Assembly (NCBI GenBank): GCA_021300475.1
Contig: JAJTDO010000002.1
Location: 1-64,000 of the forward strand
Source: Burkholderiales bacterium
GTDB taxonomy: Bacteria; Pseudomonadota; Gammaproteobacteria; Burkholderiales; Burkholderiaceae_B
DNA length: 64,000 nucleotides
Reading direction: 5' to 3'
The translations under genes were made by a program, and so were the position numbers. The notes beneath the pieces are model-generated. The model was not told the DNA's origin. It saw only the letters and a program-made list of their open reading frames with translations, and did no database searches. Below are positions 38,986 through 51,295 of the stretch, piece after piece. Each line of letters starts with the position of its first letter. The stretch's first letter is position 1.

Positions 38986-40548
38986 ATGAATATCTTAAAA
39001 GCCGCTATGACCGTCAGTGCAATGACGCTGCTCTCCCGAATTACGGGTTTGCTGCGCGAGACGCTGACCGCCCGAATGTTGGGCGCTGGTGCTGAAACCG
39101 ATGCTTTTTTTGTCGCTTTCAGAATTCCCAACCTATTACGTCGCTTATTTGCAGAAGGGGCATTTTCACAAGCCTTTGTGCCCATACTGGCACAAGTGCA
39201 TCAACAAAAAGGCCATGAAGCCACCGCTGATTTGCTGTCAAAAACCGCTACCGTTTTATTTTGGACACTCAGTCTGGTAACGCTGGGGGGCATGCTCGGA
39301 GCCTCGGGTTTGGTGTGGGTCATGGCCAGTGGTCTGCAGGAAAAGCCCGAGTCCTATTCGCTTGCAGTGATACTGACGCGTTGGATGTTTCCCTATATTT
39401 TGCTCATTTCGCTGGTGTCCTTGTCCTCCGGTGTGCTCAACACTTATAAAAAATTTGCGGTGCCTGCAGCCACCCCGGTGTTGTTGAACCTGAGTTTTAT
39501 TGTGGCTGTTGGATTTGTTTCTCCATACCTCGACCAACCGGTGTTTGCCTTGGCTGGTGCTGTCATTGTAGGTGGCATGGCGCAATTGGTCGTGCAGTTG
39601 CCCGCATTGAAGCAACAAGGTTTGAGTCTTAACATCGGCTTGCATTGGTCGAAAGTGCAGGCCGCATGGTCGGATCCGCTGGTGAGAAGGATATTGCGAC
39701 AGATGTTGCCTGCGAGTCTGGCAGTGTCTGTGGCGCAGGTCAGCCTGATCATCAATACGCAGATTGCTTCGCACCTGCCCTCCGGCAGCGTGTCTTGGGT
39801 GTCTTACGGCGATCGCTTGATGGAGTTTCCCACTGCCATGCTCGGCGTGGCGCTGGGCACGGTTTTACTGCCTTCCCTGGCCCGGGTGAACGCCGCAGGC
39901 GATGGCGACGCCTATGCCCGTTTGCTGGATTGGGGGTTGCGCATTGCTTTGGCTTTGGCGCTGCCGGCCGCAGTGGGGCTGGCAACCTTCTCAGAGCCGC
40001 TGACAGCCATGCTGTTTCACTATGGAAAATTTGATGCCATGGATGTGGAAATGACGCGTCGCACTGTGTTGGGCTACAGCGTTGGCTTGTTCGGCCTGAT
40101 TGCCGTCAAGGTGCTGGCGCCGGGGTTCTATGCAAAACAAGATGTTCGCACACCGGTAAAAATCGGCATCATGGTGGTGATTGCCACTCAATTGATGAAT
40201 TTGATTTTTGTGCCGATGTTTGGCCACGCAGGCTTGCCTTTGTCGGTGGGGCTGGGTGCAAGCCTGAACGCGCTGGTGTTGTGGTGGGGTCTGAAGCACC
40301 GCGGTACATTTGTTGCGCAGCCGGGTTGGTTGGTGTTTGCCCTTAAAATTTTTGCCGCCAGCGCCTTTATGGGGCTTTTTCTGAATGTTGTGGTCTCTGG
40401 GGTTGCCTGGCTGGAGCTAGCCGCAACGCCTGCACTCAGAATTGCCATGGTGATGGCGGTGGTGTCAGTGGCGGCAGGCTTGTATTTTCTGGTGCTGTTT
40501 GCGTTGCGGTTGTCGCCCCAAATGCTATTGCGCAGACCGGTCGCTTAG
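38986..40548 (+). CDS. murJ: Lipid II flippase MurJ
   Basis: Moves lipid II across the inner membrane for peptidoglycan synthesis. 520 residues with about 14 membrane helices of the MATE/MOP superfamily; LLSRITGLLRETLTARMLGAGAETDAFFVAFRIPNLLRRLFAEGAFSQAFVP is the highly conserved N-terminal section with functional Arg residues. Its last 24 bases overlap the convergent ggt gene. Start ATG at 38986 lacks a ribosome-binding site. Confidence 0.97.
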   Translation: MNILKAAMTVSAMTLLSRITGLLRETLTARMLGAGAETDAFFVAFRIPNLLRRLFAEGAFSQAFVPILAQVHQQKGHEATADLLSKTATVLFWTLSLVTLGGMLGASGLVWVMASGLQEKPESYSLAVILTRWMFPYILLISLVSLSSGVLNTYKKFAVPAATPVLLNLSFIVAVGFVSPYLDQPVFALAGAVIVGGMAQLVVQLPALKQQGLSLNIGLHWSKVQAAWSDPLVRRILRQMLPASLAVSVAQVSLIINTQIASHLPSGSVSWVSYGDRLMEFPTAMLGVALGTVLLPSLARVNAAGDGDAYARLLDWGLRIALALALPAAVGLATFSEPLTAMLFHYGKFDAMDVEMTRRTVLGYSVGLFGLIAVKVLAPGFYAKQDVRTPVKIGIMVVIATQLMNLIFVPMFGHAGLPLSVGLGASLNALVLWWGLKHRGTFVAQPGWLVFALKIFAASAFMGLFLNVVVSGVAWLELAATPALRIAMVMAVVSVAAGLYFLVLFALRLSPQMLLRRPVA

Positions 40549-42324
40549 CACGCTGCCTTCCCTGCGCGGGTCGGCGACACCCAGCCAGCCCTCTGGTGTG
40601 CGTTGTATCCAGTGAACGCCGCTGGTCTGCGGGATGACACTGACATTCAGATTGTCAGTGGCTTCCCCCGCCGGCAGGCTCTTTTTCAGGTTTTGCGCAA
40701 AGTCTGCTGCATGCGCGCCCCGTTCAAGGTCCAGACGGTTTTCCCTCAACACCACATGCCCCACAGACACCGCAGCCGACGGTTGCGTGTTGCCCCACCA
40801 ATTCGCCATTAAACGGGAGGCAATGAACGCGGGAATTTGAGCGCCCCCCGGAGAGCCGATAACGCTGACCACCCGCATGGGTTCGGTGTTGGACAGCACG
40901 ATGGTGGGGGCCATGGAGCTGCGTGGCCGTTTGCCAGCCTCAACCTGGTTGGGCGTTTTTACCTTGGAGTCTGAGGGTTTCAAATCAAAGTCTGTCAGTT
41001 GATTGTTCAATAAAAAACCATTGACCATGATGCGTGAACCAAATTGATCTTCGATGGATGAGGTGAGGGCAACCGCATTGCCTTGCGCATCGACAATTGA
41101 AAGGTGGGTGGTGGAAGGGCGCTCTTCAGAATTCAAGCGTTGCGCCAATGAAAATTCTGTCAGCCGTTGTTTCAGGTAAGGACGGCTGATCAGTTTCTGC
41201 GTATTTACTTCCACCAGATCGGGGTCGCCTACAAAACGCGCCCTGTCTTCATAGGCCAGCCTAGATGCTTTAAGCCAGGCAGACAATTGCTCCGGTTTCC
41301 AGCGCACGAGCCCGGCAGTGTCCGTTTGCGTCATGTTGGTTTTTTTGCCCGCCAGTTGTATTTCCAGCAATTGCAGCATCTGCAAAACTGCGATGCCTCC
41401 GGCAGAAGGCGGTGGCATGCCGCAAACTTTGTTGTCCATGACCACAGCACAAATTGGAGCCCGTTCGACAGCCCTGTACTGGCTGAAGTCGCCGGGCCGC
41501 AAGGAGGATTTTTCGCCGGTTTTTACGCTGATGGCCTTGATGATCTGTTGTGGAAACGTACCTTTGTAAAATCCGTTGGCGCCTGTGTTGGCGATGGTTT
41601 TCAAAGTGTTGGCCAAGGCCGGATTGCGAAGAAAATAGCCGGCTTCCACTGCATTTTCAGCAGGGTAGTACAACGCAGCGGCATGCGGATCTTCCTTGAG
41701 CAGCGCATCGTTTTTCAACAAGGCATGCAGACGCTCAGAGACAAAAAAACCGTTCTCTGCTTTTTGCGCAGCCGGCAGCATCAGCGATTTCCACGCCAGT
41801 TTTCCATGTTGCCTGTGCGCCAGTTCCAGCATGGCCAACAGCCCGGGCACACCCACAGCCTTGCCACGCCGAACAATGTCGTAGAAGGCTTGTGGATTGC
41901 CCTCGGCATCTAGAAAATCGTCGGCCAAGGTGGCCAAAGGCGCTGTTTCCCGCCCATCGTAGGCTTTCAAGACCTGGCTTTTCTGATCCCAAACCATCAT
42001 GAAACCGCCCCCTCCAAGCCCTGAAGATTGCGGCTCCACCAAATTGAGCATCATTTGTGCTGCAATTGCAGCGTCGACCGCATGCCCTCCTTGTTTCAGT
42101 ACAAGTGCGGCGGTCTCCGTGGCGTAACGGTTTGCAGTGACGGCCATCCACTGCTGGCCGGTTTCGGCCTCAACGGCCTTGTAGCCCCGAGCAATGGAGG
42201 TGGGAGCTTCCGGTTGCAACGGTGCGGATTGGGTAGCGGGTGCCAAAGCGGCGCTCGCCAGCAACAGGGGCAAAAAAAAGCAGCCCGATGCGGCTGCCTT
42301 TTTAAAAATCAGGACAGTTTTCAC
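40525..42324 (-). CDS. ggt: Gamma-glutamyltransferase
   Basis: Periplasmic N-terminal nucleophile hydrolase that cleaves glutathione and transfers glutamyl groups. 599 residues with a signal peptide (hydrophobic core about residues 12-28), [32 protein letters not shown] in the large subunit, and the autocleavage site before Thr in [10 protein letters not shown], followed by [11 protein letters not shown]. Starts with GTG overlapping the hppA stop (GTGA), so it appears translationally coupled to hppA. Confidence 0.95.
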   Translation of the reverse strand: MKTVLIFKKAAASGCFFLPLLLASAALAPATQSAPLQPEAPTSIARGYKAVEAETGQQWMAVTANRYATETAALVLKQGGHAVDAAIAAQMMLNLVEPQSSGLGGGGFMMVWDQKSQVLKAYDGRETAPLATLADDFLDAEGNPQAFYDIVRRGKAVGVPGLLAMLELAHRQHGKLAWKSLMLPAAQKAENGFFVSERLHALLKNDALLKEDPHAAALYYPAENAVEAGYFLRNPALANTLKTIANTGANGFYKGTFPQQIIKAISVKTGEKSSLRPGDFSQYRAVERAPICAVVMDNKVCGMPPPSAGGIAVLQMLQLLEIQLAGKKTNMTQTDTAGLVRWKPEQLSAWLKASRLAYEDRARFVGDPDLVEVNTQKLISRPYLKQRLTEFSLAQRLNSEERPSTTHLSIVDAQGNAVALTSSIEDQFGSRIMVNGFLLNNQLTDFDLKPSDSKVKTPNQVEAGKRPRSSMAPTIVLSNTEPMRVVSVIGSPGGAQIPAFIASRLMANWWGNTQPSAAVSVGHVVLRENRLDLERGAHAADFAQNLKKSLPAGEATDNLNVSVIPQTSGVHWIQRTPEGWLGVADPRREGSVLSDRSAQ

Positions 42325-44318
42325 AGAATGGGAACAATCATTAAAGCAACAATGTTAATAATTTTAATCAAAGGATTGACTGCAGGCCCAGCGGTGTCTT
42401 TGTAAGGGTCGCCCACCGTATCGCCAGTGACGGCTGCCTTGTGTGCATCGGAGCCTTTGCCACCGTGGTGACCTTCTTCAATGTATTTTTTTGCATTGTC
42501 CCACGCGCCGCCCCCCGTTGTCATTGAGATGGCCACGAACAGTCCCGTCACAATGGTGCCCATTAAAACGCCGCCCAAGGCCGCTGGCCCCAACAGCAAA
42601 CCCACTGCAATCGGTACCAGCACAGGCAGTATCGAGGGAATCATCATTTCGCGGATGGCCGCGGTGGTCAGCATGTCTACGGCGCGCGAATAATCTGGTT
42701 TTGCCGTGCCTTCCATGATGCCGGGGATTTCCCTGAACTGCCTGCGAACCTCTTCCACAACGGCACCGGCTGCCCGGCCAACAGCCTCCATGGCCATGGC
42801 GCCAAACAAGAATGGAATCAAGCCGCCGATAAACAGACCGATGATCACCTCATGGTTTGACAAGTCAAACGTGACCACCTTGTTGGCTCTTTCCAGTGCG
42901 TGCGTGTAGTCGGCAAACAGCACCAAAGCGGCCAACCCCGCCGAGCCGATGGCATAGCCTTTGGTAACGGCTTTTGTGGTGTTGCCCACTGCATCCAATG
43001 GGTCGGTGATGTTGCGGACCGACTCCGGCAAGTTGGCCATTTCAGCAATACCGCCTGCATTGTCGGTGATGGGGCCGTAGGCATCCAGCGCCACCACAAT
43101 GCCGGTCAAAGACAGCATGGCTGTCGCGGCAATGGCGATGCCGTAGATACCGGCCAGCCAGAATGAACTGTAAATGGCGGCGCAAACGGCCAGCACTGGC
43201 CAAGCGCAGGCCTTCATGCTCACAGCAATGCCGGCAATGATGTTGGTGGCATGCCCGGTGGTTGAGGCTTGCGCCACATACCGTACCGGTGCGTATTCAG
43301 TGGCCGTGTAGTATTCCGTGATGACCACCAGCAGGGCAGTCAGTACCAAGCCCACGATAGATGCGCCATACAGGCGAAGAACGGCGTTGCCACCCGCCAA
43401 CGCATCGTTTGGAATCATCCAGGCCGTGATGGGATAGAACAACACCAGCGAAATTCCCCCTGTCACCATCAAGCCCCTGTACAAGGCTTTCATGATGCGT
43501 TCACCTTCCCTGACCCTCACTGCCCCGGCACCGATGACCGATGCAATAATGGAAACCCCGCCCAACAAAAGCGGGTACACCACCGCCTCCAAGGGAGCTT
43601 TTGCAACCGTGAGTGCGCCTAGAATCATGGTGGCGATCAATGTCACAGCGTAAGTCTCAAACAGGTCGGCAGCCATGCCTGCACAGTCGCCGACGTTATC
43701 ACCTACATTGTCTGCAAGCACTGCAGGGTTTCGCGGGTCGTCTTCCGGAATGCCGGCTTCAACCTTGCCGACCAGATCCGCCCCCACATCGGCACCCTTG
43801 GTGAAAATACCGCCACCGAGTCGCGCGAAAATGGAAATCAGGGAGCCGCCAAAGCCCAAACCGACGAGTGGGTGCAGCACATCTGTCAGATTCACGGTTT
43901 TTCCCAAACCGTGGGGGGCTGAAAACAGCAAAACCCCGAAGTAGCCGGCCACGCCAAGCAATCCCAGGCCCACCACCAGCATGCCGGTAATTGCGCCACC
44001 CCTGAATGCAACATCCAAGGCCTGCTGCAACCCTTGTGTGGCTGCCTGCGCGGTTCTCACGTTGGCTCTCACTGAGACATTCATGCCGATGTAACCAGCC
44101 GCCCCTGAGAGCACTGAACCAACCAGAAATCCGATGGCAGTGGGCCACCCCAAACCAGGAATAAGGGCAATTGCGATGAAGAGAACGGTTCCCACCAGGC
44201 CGATGGCCTTGTATTGGCGGTTGAGATAGGCTTGAGCGCCTTGTTGAATGGCGGCTGCGATTTCCCGCATTCGCTCGCTGCCGGTTGGCAGGCGGTTAAT
44301 CCATAGACTGGACAGCAC
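42321..44318 (-). CDS. hppA: Membrane proton-translocating pyrophosphatase, 5' end damaged
   Basis: Couples pyrophosphate hydrolysis to ion transport. Conserved parts include the [28 protein letters not shown]-like substrate segment, and [12 protein letters not shown], whose Lys and Thr mark the K+-independent, H+-pumping type. The body reads cleanly for 665 residues, but homologues begin about 20 residues earlier. Upstream of the GTG at 44318 the frame stays open and encodes CGVVAVLYG, the expected first helix, then turns into unlike sequence near 44345 with no start codon before a stop at 44376-44378. The true start seems to have been lost. Lies downstream of adk. Confidence 0.88.
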   Translation of the reverse strand: MLSSLWINRLPTGSERMREIAAAIQQGAQAYLNRQYKAIGLVGTVLFIAIALIPGLGWPTAIGFLVGSVLSGAAGYIGMNVSVRANVRTAQAATQGLQQALDVAFRGGAITGMLVVGLGLLGVAGYFGVLLFSAPHGLGKTVNLTDVLHPLVGLGFGGSLISIFARLGGGIFTKGADVGADLVGKVEAGIPEDDPRNPAVLADNVGDNVGDCAGMAADLFETYAVTLIATMILGALTVAKAPLEAVVYPLLLGGVSIIASVIGAGAVRVREGERIMKALYRGLMVTGGISLVLFYPITAWMIPNDALAGGNAVLRLYGASIVGLVLTALLVVITEYYTATEYAPVRYVAQASTTGHATNIIAGIAVSMKACAWPVLAVCAAIYSSFWLAGIYGIAIAATAMLSLTGIVVALDAYGPITDNAGGIAEMANLPESVRNITDPLDAVGNTTKAVTKGYAIGSAGLAALVLFADYTHALERANKVVTFDLSNHEVIIGLFIGGLIPFLFGAMAMEAVGRAAGAVVEEVRRQFREIPGIMEGTAKPDYSRAVDMLTTAAIREMMIPSILPVLVPIAVGLLLGPAALGGVLMGTIVTGLFVAISMTTGGGAWDNAKKYIEEGHHGGKGSDAHKAAVTGDTVGDPYKDTAGPAVNPLIKIINIVALMIVPIL

Positions 44319-44350
44319 GCCGTATAAAACAGCGACAACCCCACACGGGC

Positions 44351-44370
44351 CTGTCGCGCATTGCGCGACA
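44351..44370. repeat. Perfect 9-bp palindrome at the damaged hppA 5' end
   Basis: TGTCGCGCA and TGCGCGACA are separated by a single base, a near-perfect snap-back. It sits exactly between the adk stop and the point where hppA homology begins. No T-run follows on either strand, so it is not a standard terminator. Confidence 0.6.
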
Positions 44371-44400
44371 CTGGGTCATTTCATGTTTTTCGGCCCTGAC

Positions 44401-45967
<1,567 letters not shown>

Positions 45968-45980
45968 TGGTGAACCTGTA

Positions 45981-46178
45981 TCAGGCTTCGCTCGATGGCG
46001 CAGCGGTGACAGGTTTCAACAGGTCACGGGCTTGCTCGGCGATCATGATGGGAATGCCATCGCGGATTGGGAAGCCAAGCTTGTCAGCCTTGCAGATCAA
46101 TTCCTGTTGGGCTCTGTCATGGTCCAAAGGACTTTTGCAAATCGGACACACCAGTATTTCAAGCATTTTTAGGTCCAC
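45981..46178 (-). CDS. Trm112/YcaR family zinc-binding protein
   Basis: 65 residues; resembles E. coli YcaR through [15 protein letters not shown] and [22 protein letters not shown]. Only one Cys pair (CPIC) plus a later Cys is seen, so metal binding may be incomplete. Function in bacteria is not settled; eukaryotic Trm112 stabilises methyltransferases. I keep the GTG start at 46178 because the preceding VDLK matches family starts and GGAAGAG lies upstream. It overlaps the end of lpxK by 20 bases. Confidence 0.88.
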   Translation of the reverse strand: MDLKMLEILVCPICKSPLDHDRAQQELICKADKLGFPIRDGIPIMIAEQARDLLKPVTAAPSSEA

Positions 46179-47235
46179 GAAGTTTCTCTTCCAAAGCGTT
46201 TATTAACTCATCGGGAATATCAAATTCAATGTCTGCAATCCACACCCGGTCGTCATTTTTCCATTTTACGGCATCTTTGCCTGTGGTCAGAATAACGGGT
46301 GCATTCAAGGTGTCCAGAAAGTCCGGGGGGTACTGATAATGGTCAGGTACGATCAAAGGCTTGTACTGAATGTTTTGAGCGTCAATGACCCGGAAGAATT
46401 TTGACGGGTTTGCAAGCCCGGCCACGGCGACCACTGCTTGGCCCTGCCAGACGCTGGCAGCCGCCTCTGCGCTGATGGTCTGGTCTGTGGCCACATTTCT
46501 CCAGTCCTTGAAGCGCATGACCGCCCTGTAGAGGGGCTTTCTGACCGAGACCTCGCTGAGCAGCCGCCTGTCCCACTCCCCGGCTGTTAAAACAAAGGCA
46601 TCTATCCGGTGAGAGGCGGTGATGGGTTCGCGCAACGGACCTGCCGGCAAGAGAAACCCATTGCCAAAACCACGCTCATCGCACACCACAATTTCAAAGA
46701 TGCGTGCCAAGGGTTGATGTTGCAACCCGTCATCAGACACCACAACATCGAGTTGCGGGTTGGCCGAGTACAACGCTGCCAAAGTGGCATTTCGGTCCGC
46801 GCCAACGGCAATGGGGCATTCAAGGGCTTGCGCCAGCCACGCGGGTTCGTCGCCGATGCGGCTGGCCAGGGCTTGATTGTTGGCTTCCCCCGGCGTGTAG
46901 ATGCCGATGTCCTTCTCTTTTCTGCCGTAGCCTCGACTGATCACCCCGGGCTTGAAGCCCCGGGCCTTGAGCTTGTCTACAAGGTGCCTGACGACTGGGG
47001 TTTTTCCCGCGCCACCGACAATGAAATTGCCGACAATCACCACCGGAGGCAGGGCTGCACTGTGTTTTTTTTCAATCGCAGGCTGGCGCTTTAACCACAC
47101 ACGGGTGATCAGTTCAAGCAGGTGGAGCAAAGCGCGCAACGGCAGCAACAACGGCTTGTTGTTGTACCAGTAATTCAGCAGTGCTCTTTGCCAGAAAGGC
47201 CGCAGGTCTCTGTTTGCAGGATGGGTCAAGCTCAT
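46159..47235 (-). CDS. lpxK: Tetraacyldisaccharide 4'-kinase
   Basis: Phosphorylates the lipid A precursor at the 4' position on the cytoplasmic face of the inner membrane. 358 residues: N-terminal membrane-associating helix, Walker [16 protein letters not shown] near residue 70, SRGYGRK, and the DDGLQHQ motif. Overlaps exbD upstream by four bases and trm112 downstream, so it is translated as part of the exbB-exbD-lpxK-trm112-kdsB operon. Confidence 0.97.
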   Translation of the reverse strand: MSLTHPANRDLRPFWQRALLNYWYNNKPLLLPLRALLHLLELITRVWLKRQPAIEKKHSAALPPVVIVGNFIVGGAGKTPVVRHLVDKLKARGFKPGVISRGYGRKEKDIGIYTPGEANNQALASRIGDEPAWLAQALECPIAVGADRNATLAALYSANPQLDVVVSDDGLQHQPLARIFEIVVCDERGFGNGFLLPAGPLREPITASHRIDAFVLTAGEWDRRLLSEVSVRKPLYRAVMRFKDWRNVATDQTISAEAAASVWQGQAVVAVAGLANPSKFFRVIDAQNIQYKPLIVPDHYQYPPDFLDTLNAPVILTTGKDAVKWKNDDRVWIADIEFDIPDELINALEEKLRGPKNA

Positions 47236-47654
47236 CTCTTTTGTGTAACGATGCTGACCCGATTCAACCCGACTTGAGCCACGGTGTCCAGTGCATTTAC
47301 AACCGCTTGGTGGCTTGCGTTACCATCTGCCTCAATTAGGATTGTCAATTTGTTTTTAGCGTCCGGCGTTTTCTGTACACGAAGCAGCAGTTGTTTGCGC
47401 AATTCAGTGTCTGTCAGCGGTTGATCGTTGCCTTCGAGAGCGAACAATCCTTTGGCATTTACCCGAATGGAAACCGTGTTTTCTTTTGAGCCGGACTGCT
47501 CGCTTTTGCTGTTTGGCAAACTGACCTTCAATGCGGACGGTTTGACGAATGTGGTGGTGACCATCAAAAAAATCAACACCACCAGCAATACATCAATCAT
47601 GGGTATCAGATTGATTTCCGGTTCTTCATCCTGCCTGTTTCGACGAAAGTTCAT
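47232..47654 (-). CDS. exbD: ExbD/TolR family biopolymer transporter
   Basis: 140 residues, single N-terminal membrane helix with the proton-channel Asp in INLIPMIDVLLVVLIFLMVTTTF, followed by a periplasmic domain ending in a QVGLNRVSIVTQ segment. Works with ExbB/TolQ-type partner encoded just upstream to energise TonB- or Tol-dependent envelope processes. The link to lpxK suggests envelope maintenance; no TonB gene is nearby. Confidence 0.93.
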   Translation of the reverse strand: MNFRRNRQDEEPEINLIPMIDVLLVVLIFLMVTTTFVKPSALKVSLPNSKSEQSGSKENTVSIRVNAKGLFALEGNDQPLTDTELRKQLLLRVQKTPDAKNKLTILIEADGNASHQAVVNALDTVAQVGLNRVSIVTQKR

Positions 47655-47669
47655 GGTTACCCAAGCGCC

Positions 47670-48359
47670 TTACAGAGCGGGGCGATTGAGACTGGAACCG
47701 AGCGACGCCGGCGGACGCGCCGCGCTGACACCCGGAGGTGGCGTAGAGGGTAGGGCACGTTGCGGGTTGATGACGATTTTTTCCAGCAAGGCTCGGCCGG
47801 CATCTTCAAGCTTGCCTAGAATGTCTTGTGTGTTGATGCGGAAATAGCGGTGTGCAATAGCCGCCGGAATGGCGATGATCAATCCGAACGCCGTGTTGTA
47901 GAGGGCTGTTGAGATGCCATGCGCCAAGGCGGTGGGGTCCGCACCTATACTGCTTTGCGAACCGAACACCTCGATCATTCCTACAACCGTACCCAACAAG
48001 CCCATGAGCGGGGCAATCGTGACAATCATTGACAATACCGACAGGTTTTTTTCCAGAGCACTCTCTGCCTTGCGACCGGCCACTTCAAGCGCTTCCCGAA
48101 GGTGCACACGATCGCGGTGCCTGCAAGCCAAACCACCGGCGAGTACCAAACCCAACAAACTTTGTTCAGCCATTTCGGTACATTGTTCTACCGATCTGAC
48201 CTTTTGCGTGGTCGACAAGGTTTCTTCAAGCAGATTTTCCGGCCAGACGCGTTCTTCGCGCAGCGCCCACAAGCGCTCAAAAATAATGGCGAGGGTTAAG
48301 ACTGACGTAAAAATAAGGGGCCAGATGGGCCAACCTGCTGATTGTATGATGGACCACAC
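47670..48359 (-). CDS. exbB: MotA/TolQ/ExbB family proton channel protein
   Basis: 229 residues with three membrane helices (about residues 8-28, 108-135 and 150-175). The conserved APLMGLLGTVVGMIEVF and ALYNTAFGLIIAIPAAIAHRYF segments line the channel. The tail after residue 205 is Pro/Ala-rich. First gene of the exbB-exbD-lpxK operon, diverging from sodB across a 395-base AT-rich spacer. Confidence 0.93.
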   Translation of the reverse strand: MWSIIQSAGWPIWPLIFTSVLTLAIIFERLWALREERVWPENLLEETLSTTQKVRSVEQCTEMAEQSLLGLVLAGGLACRHRDRVHLREALEVAGRKAESALEKNLSVLSMIVTIAPLMGLLGTVVGMIEVFGSQSSIGADPTALAHGISTALYNTAFGLIIAIPAAIAHRYFRINTQDILGKLEDAGRALLEKIVINPQRALPSTPPPGVSAARPPASLGSSLNRPAL

Positions 48360-48754
48360 GGGCGTGTTTCTCTTTGCAAAACTTTGAATGTGCTGCGACT
48401 TTAACGAAAAATTCCGTTTTCAACAAATGCGGTTTTTTGCGTCAGCGGTTGTGGATAACTTTGGGGAAAACCCTGTTTTATGCACCAAAAAAATGCATAT
48501 TTTTTCCCCTTGCTTGTTGCAAAATCCGCGGCTTTGCTTAAATAATAAATTAAATCATCGGGTTATACGTGCTTATGCATGTTGCAGTGCAATGACTTTT
48601 ATTTGATAAAAAACTTGTTTTTTTGTGGAAAAGAACGAGCTGCTTTCAAATAAATCAGTCGCTTAGGGTGTTTTTCCTAACAGATGAGCACCGGCAGGGA
48701 CTTTTGATTACAATCGCTTTTGTTGTAACACACTGAACACCTAAGAGGACTTAA
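48360..48754. other. 395-base AT-rich intergenic region exbB/sodB
   Basis: No credible gene; the only open frame (48388-48606) is unlike any family. In many Burkholderiales xseA lies between exbB and sodB, and it is absent here. The spacer has one perfect DnaA-box sequence (TGTGGATAA, 48450-48458) and a near match (TGTGGAAAA, 48624-48632) in the same orientation. TACAAT at 48709-48714 may be the sodB -10 element. Confidence 0.6.
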
Positions 48755-49333
48755 ATGGAACACGCATTGCCTGCTTTGCCCTACGCGATGGATGCTTTGG
48801 CCCCCCACATTTCAGCTGAAACCTTGGAATACCATTACGGCAAGCATCACCAGACGTATGTCACCAATTTGAATAACCTGATCAAGGGCACCGACTTTGA
48901 AAGCGCAAGCCTGGAAGACATCGTGCGCAAATCTTCCGGTGGCGTGTTTAACAATGCAGCCCAGGTTTGGAACCACACCTTTTATTGGAACAGCCTGTCA
49001 CCCAAGGCCAGCGGTGCACCCAGCGGTGCGCTGGCAGATGCCATCAATGCAAAGTGGGGCAGTTTCGATGCTTTCAAGGAAGCTTTCACGAAAAGCGCCG
49101 TTGGCAACTTCGGTTCCAGCTGGACTTGGCTGGTGAAAAAAGCCGACGGCAGCCTCGACATTGTCAATACCAGCAATGCAGCCACACCGCTGACAGGAAC
49201 AGACAAGCCTTTGCTGACTTGCGACCTGTGGGAGCACGCTTATTACATCGATTACCGCAATGCACGTCCGAAGTACATTGAGACATTCTGGAAACTGGCC
49301 AATTGGGACTTCGCAGGCGCAAACTTCGCGTAA
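48755..49333 (+). CDS. sodB: Superoxide dismutase, iron type
   Basis: Dismutates superoxide in the cytoplasm. 192 residues with metal ligands in [18 protein letters not shown], and [34 protein letters not shown] and length fit the Fe-dependent SodB group. No signal peptide. AAGAGGA precedes the ATG by 7 bases. Ends at a bidirectional terminator shared with the DUF192 gene. Confidence 0.97.
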   Translation: MEHALPALPYAMDALAPHISAETLEYHYGKHHQTYVTNLNNLIKGTDFESASLEDIVRKSSGGVFNNAAQVWNHTFYWNSLSPKASGAPSGALADAINAKWGSFDAFKEAFTKSAVGNFGSSWTWLVKKADGSLDIVNTSNAATPLTGTDKPLLTCDLWEHAYYIDYRNARPKYIETFWKLANWDFAGANFA

Positions 49334-49351
49334 GCACCGCAGCAGTTTCAA

Positions 49352-49388
49352 AAAAGCGCACCTGAATTTTTCAGGTGCGTTTTTTTTT
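49352..49388. terminator. Bidirectional terminator between sodB and DUF192 gene
   Basis: 10-bp stem, 49357-49366 with 49370-49379, 3-base loop, A-run on the left and eight T's on the right. Confidence 0.92.
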
Positions 49389-49842
49389 AGCGTGCCCGCA
49401 ATGCCGTAATGCCCTTGATGTTGGAGCCCTCTCCAACGCCTTTTTGCTTGAACCAGTTCTGCCGCATTTCAAGCGCATATTTTGCAGGGCCTTTTGCACA
49501 GTGGCTGACTTCGCTCAACGGCTCCATGTTCGCCACATTTAAAATATTCCCCTGCTCGTCAACAAAAGCCACAGACAGCGGTACCAAGGTATTTTTCATC
49601 CACATACAGTGGTGATTGGGTTGGTCAAACACGAAAACCATGCCATCGTTGTCCACAATCTGCTTGCGATACATCAGCCCCTGCATACGTTTGGTTTGGT
49701 CATCGGCCACCTCTGCTTGCACAACATGCATCCCCATCTGAAGCACTGTTTTTGAAAATTCTGTTGCAAAAACGCGACTGCTCAGCAAGTGAAGCGATAA
49801 AAAAACGATGTACGTCAGTGAAGAGCAAGCATTTAATTTCAT
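49387..49842 (-). CDS. DUF192 family exported protein
   Basis: 151 residues with an N-terminal signal peptide (hydrophobic about residues 10-25, cleavage likely after VFA), then the DUF192 fold: VEVADDQTKRMQGLMYR-like stretch, DGMVFVFDQPNHHCMWMKNTLVPLSVAFVD, and YALEMRQNWFKQKGVGEG. Periplasmic, function unknown. Stands alone, divergent from icd. Confidence 0.88.
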   Translation of the reverse strand: MKLNACSSLTYIVFLSLHLLSSRVFATEFSKTVLQMGMHVVQAEVADDQTKRMQGLMYRKQIVDNDGMVFVFDQPNHHCMWMKNTLVPLSVAFVDEQGNILNVANMEPLSEVSHCAKGPAKYALEMRQNWFKQKGVGEGSNIKGITALRAR

Positions 49843-49968
49843 TGTTCTGGTTTTCCTACAGGTTCGTTCTTAGAAGCAAAAGACAAGGTTTCAAACACAA
49901 GGGTACAATAGGGTAGAGAGCGTCCTCTAATTTGAGACCACATCCAATACCCATAAATGGAGAGGCTA

Positions 49969-51216
49969 ATGTATCAACACATCAAAGTTCCAAGCACCGG
50001 CGACAAAATCAAGGTGCGCCCAGATTTTACTTTGGATATTTCCGACACCCCCATCATTCCCTTCATTGAGGGAGATGGTACAGGTTTAGACATTACCCCC
50101 GTTGCTATCAAGGTCGTTGATGCGGCTGTCGCCAAAGCCTATAGTGGCAAGAGAAAAATCAGCTGGATGGAGATTTTCGCAGGTGAAAAATCCACCAAAA
50201 TTTACGGCCCGGATGTCTGGTTGCCTGAAGAAACCCTGCATGCCCTGAAGGAGTATGTGGTTTCCCTGAAAGGCCCGCTCACCACGCCAGTCGGTGGCGG
50301 TATCCGCTCCATCAACGTGGCGATGCGTCAGGAACTTGACCTGTACGTGTGTTTGCGCCCCGTCCGCTATTTCAAGGGCGTACCCAGCCCTGTGCGCGAG
50401 CCTGAAAAAACCGACATGGTGATTTTCCGTGAGAACTCGGAAGATATCTATGCAGGCATTGAATACGAAGCAGAGAGTGAAAAAGCCAAAAAGCTCATTC
50501 ATTTCCTGCGCACCGAAATGGGCGCCACTAAAATCCGCTTTCCGGAAACCTCGGGCATCGGCATCAAACCGATCTCCAAGGATGGCACTGAGCGCCTGTT
50601 CCGCAAGGCACTGCAATACGCGATCGACAACAAACGCAAATCCGTGACCATTGTCCACAAGGGCAACATCATGAAGTACACCGAAGGTGCGTTTGCGAAG
50701 TGGGCTTATGCATTGGCGCAAAGAGAATTTGGTGCCGAGATGCTTGACGGCGGCCCATGGATGAAAATCAAGGCTCCCCATGGCGACATCGTGGTCAAAG
50801 ACTCCATCGCCGATGCTTTCCTGCAGCAGATTCTCTTGCGTCCTGCCGAGTATGACGTCATTGCAACCATGAACCTCAACGGCGACTACATCTCTGACGC
50901 TTTGGCGGCTCAGGTGGGCGGTATTGGTATTGCACCCGGCGCCAACTTGTCAGACTCCATCGCCTTGTTTGAAGCCACGCATGGCACAGCGCCAAAGTAT
51001 GCAGGAAAAGATTACGTGAACCCGGGTTCCGAAATCCTGTCTGCGGAAATGATGCTGCGCCACATGGGATGGATAGAGGCGGCTGACCTCATTCTTTCCT
51101 CAATGGAGGCTTCCATCGCTTCCAAGCGCGTCACTTACGATTTTGCGCGTTTGATGCCTGGTTCCACTCAAGTGAGTTGCTCGGGTTTCGGCGATGTCAT
51201 GATAGAACACATGTAA
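49969..51216 (+). CDS. icd: Isocitrate dehydrogenase, NADP-dependent
   Basis: TCA-cycle oxidative decarboxylation of isocitrate. 415 residues of the E. coli Icd type: [32 protein letters not shown] with the phosphorylatable Ser, [16 protein letters not shown], and a C-terminal [24 protein letters not shown] region. The ATG at 49969 has GGAGAGG 4 bases upstream; the ATG at 49957 overlaps that site and is unlikely. A strong terminator follows. Confidence 0.97.
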   Translation: MYQHIKVPSTGDKIKVRPDFTLDISDTPIIPFIEGDGTGLDITPVAIKVVDAAVAKAYSGKRKISWMEIFAGEKSTKIYGPDVWLPEETLHALKEYVVSLKGPLTTPVGGGIRSINVAMRQELDLYVCLRPVRYFKGVPSPVREPEKTDMVIFRENSEDIYAGIEYEAESEKAKKLIHFLRTEMGATKIRFPETSGIGIKPISKDGTERLFRKALQYAIDNKRKSVTIVHKGNIMKYTEGAFAKWAYALAQREFGAEMLDGGPWMKIKAPHGDIVVKDSIADAFLQQILLRPAEYDVIATMNLNGDYISDALAAQVGGIGIAPGANLSDSIALFEATHGTAPKYAGKDYVNPGSEILSAEMMLRHMGWIEAADLILSSMEASIASKRVTYDFARLMPGSTQVSCSGFGDVMIEHM

Positions 51217-51240
51217 GCGCATCAGTTTTGCCGCACCATG

Positions 51241-51270
51241 AAAAAAGCCAGCTTTCGAGCTGGCTTTTTT
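51241..51270. terminator. Terminator after icd
   Basis: 8-bp stem 51246-51253 with 51258-51265 closed by a TTCG tetraloop, flanked by six A's and six T's; can act for icd and for the convergent cold-shock gene. Confidence 0.93.
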
Positions 51271-51295
51271 GTGTCTCCCCTGTATGTTGATTTAA

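Noticed and set aside
46609-47094. 161-residue plus-strand open frame inside lpxK
   Set aside because: Antisense shadow of lpxK, which has a clear Walker motif and full length.
48388-48606. 72-residue open frame in the exbB/sodB spacer
   Set aside because: AT-rich, no ribosome-binding site, sequence without domain-like pattern; probably chance.
48450-48632. Chromosome replication origin
   Set aside because: Two DnaA-like boxes are too few and the usual neighbours dnaA, dnaN, gidA and parAB are absent.
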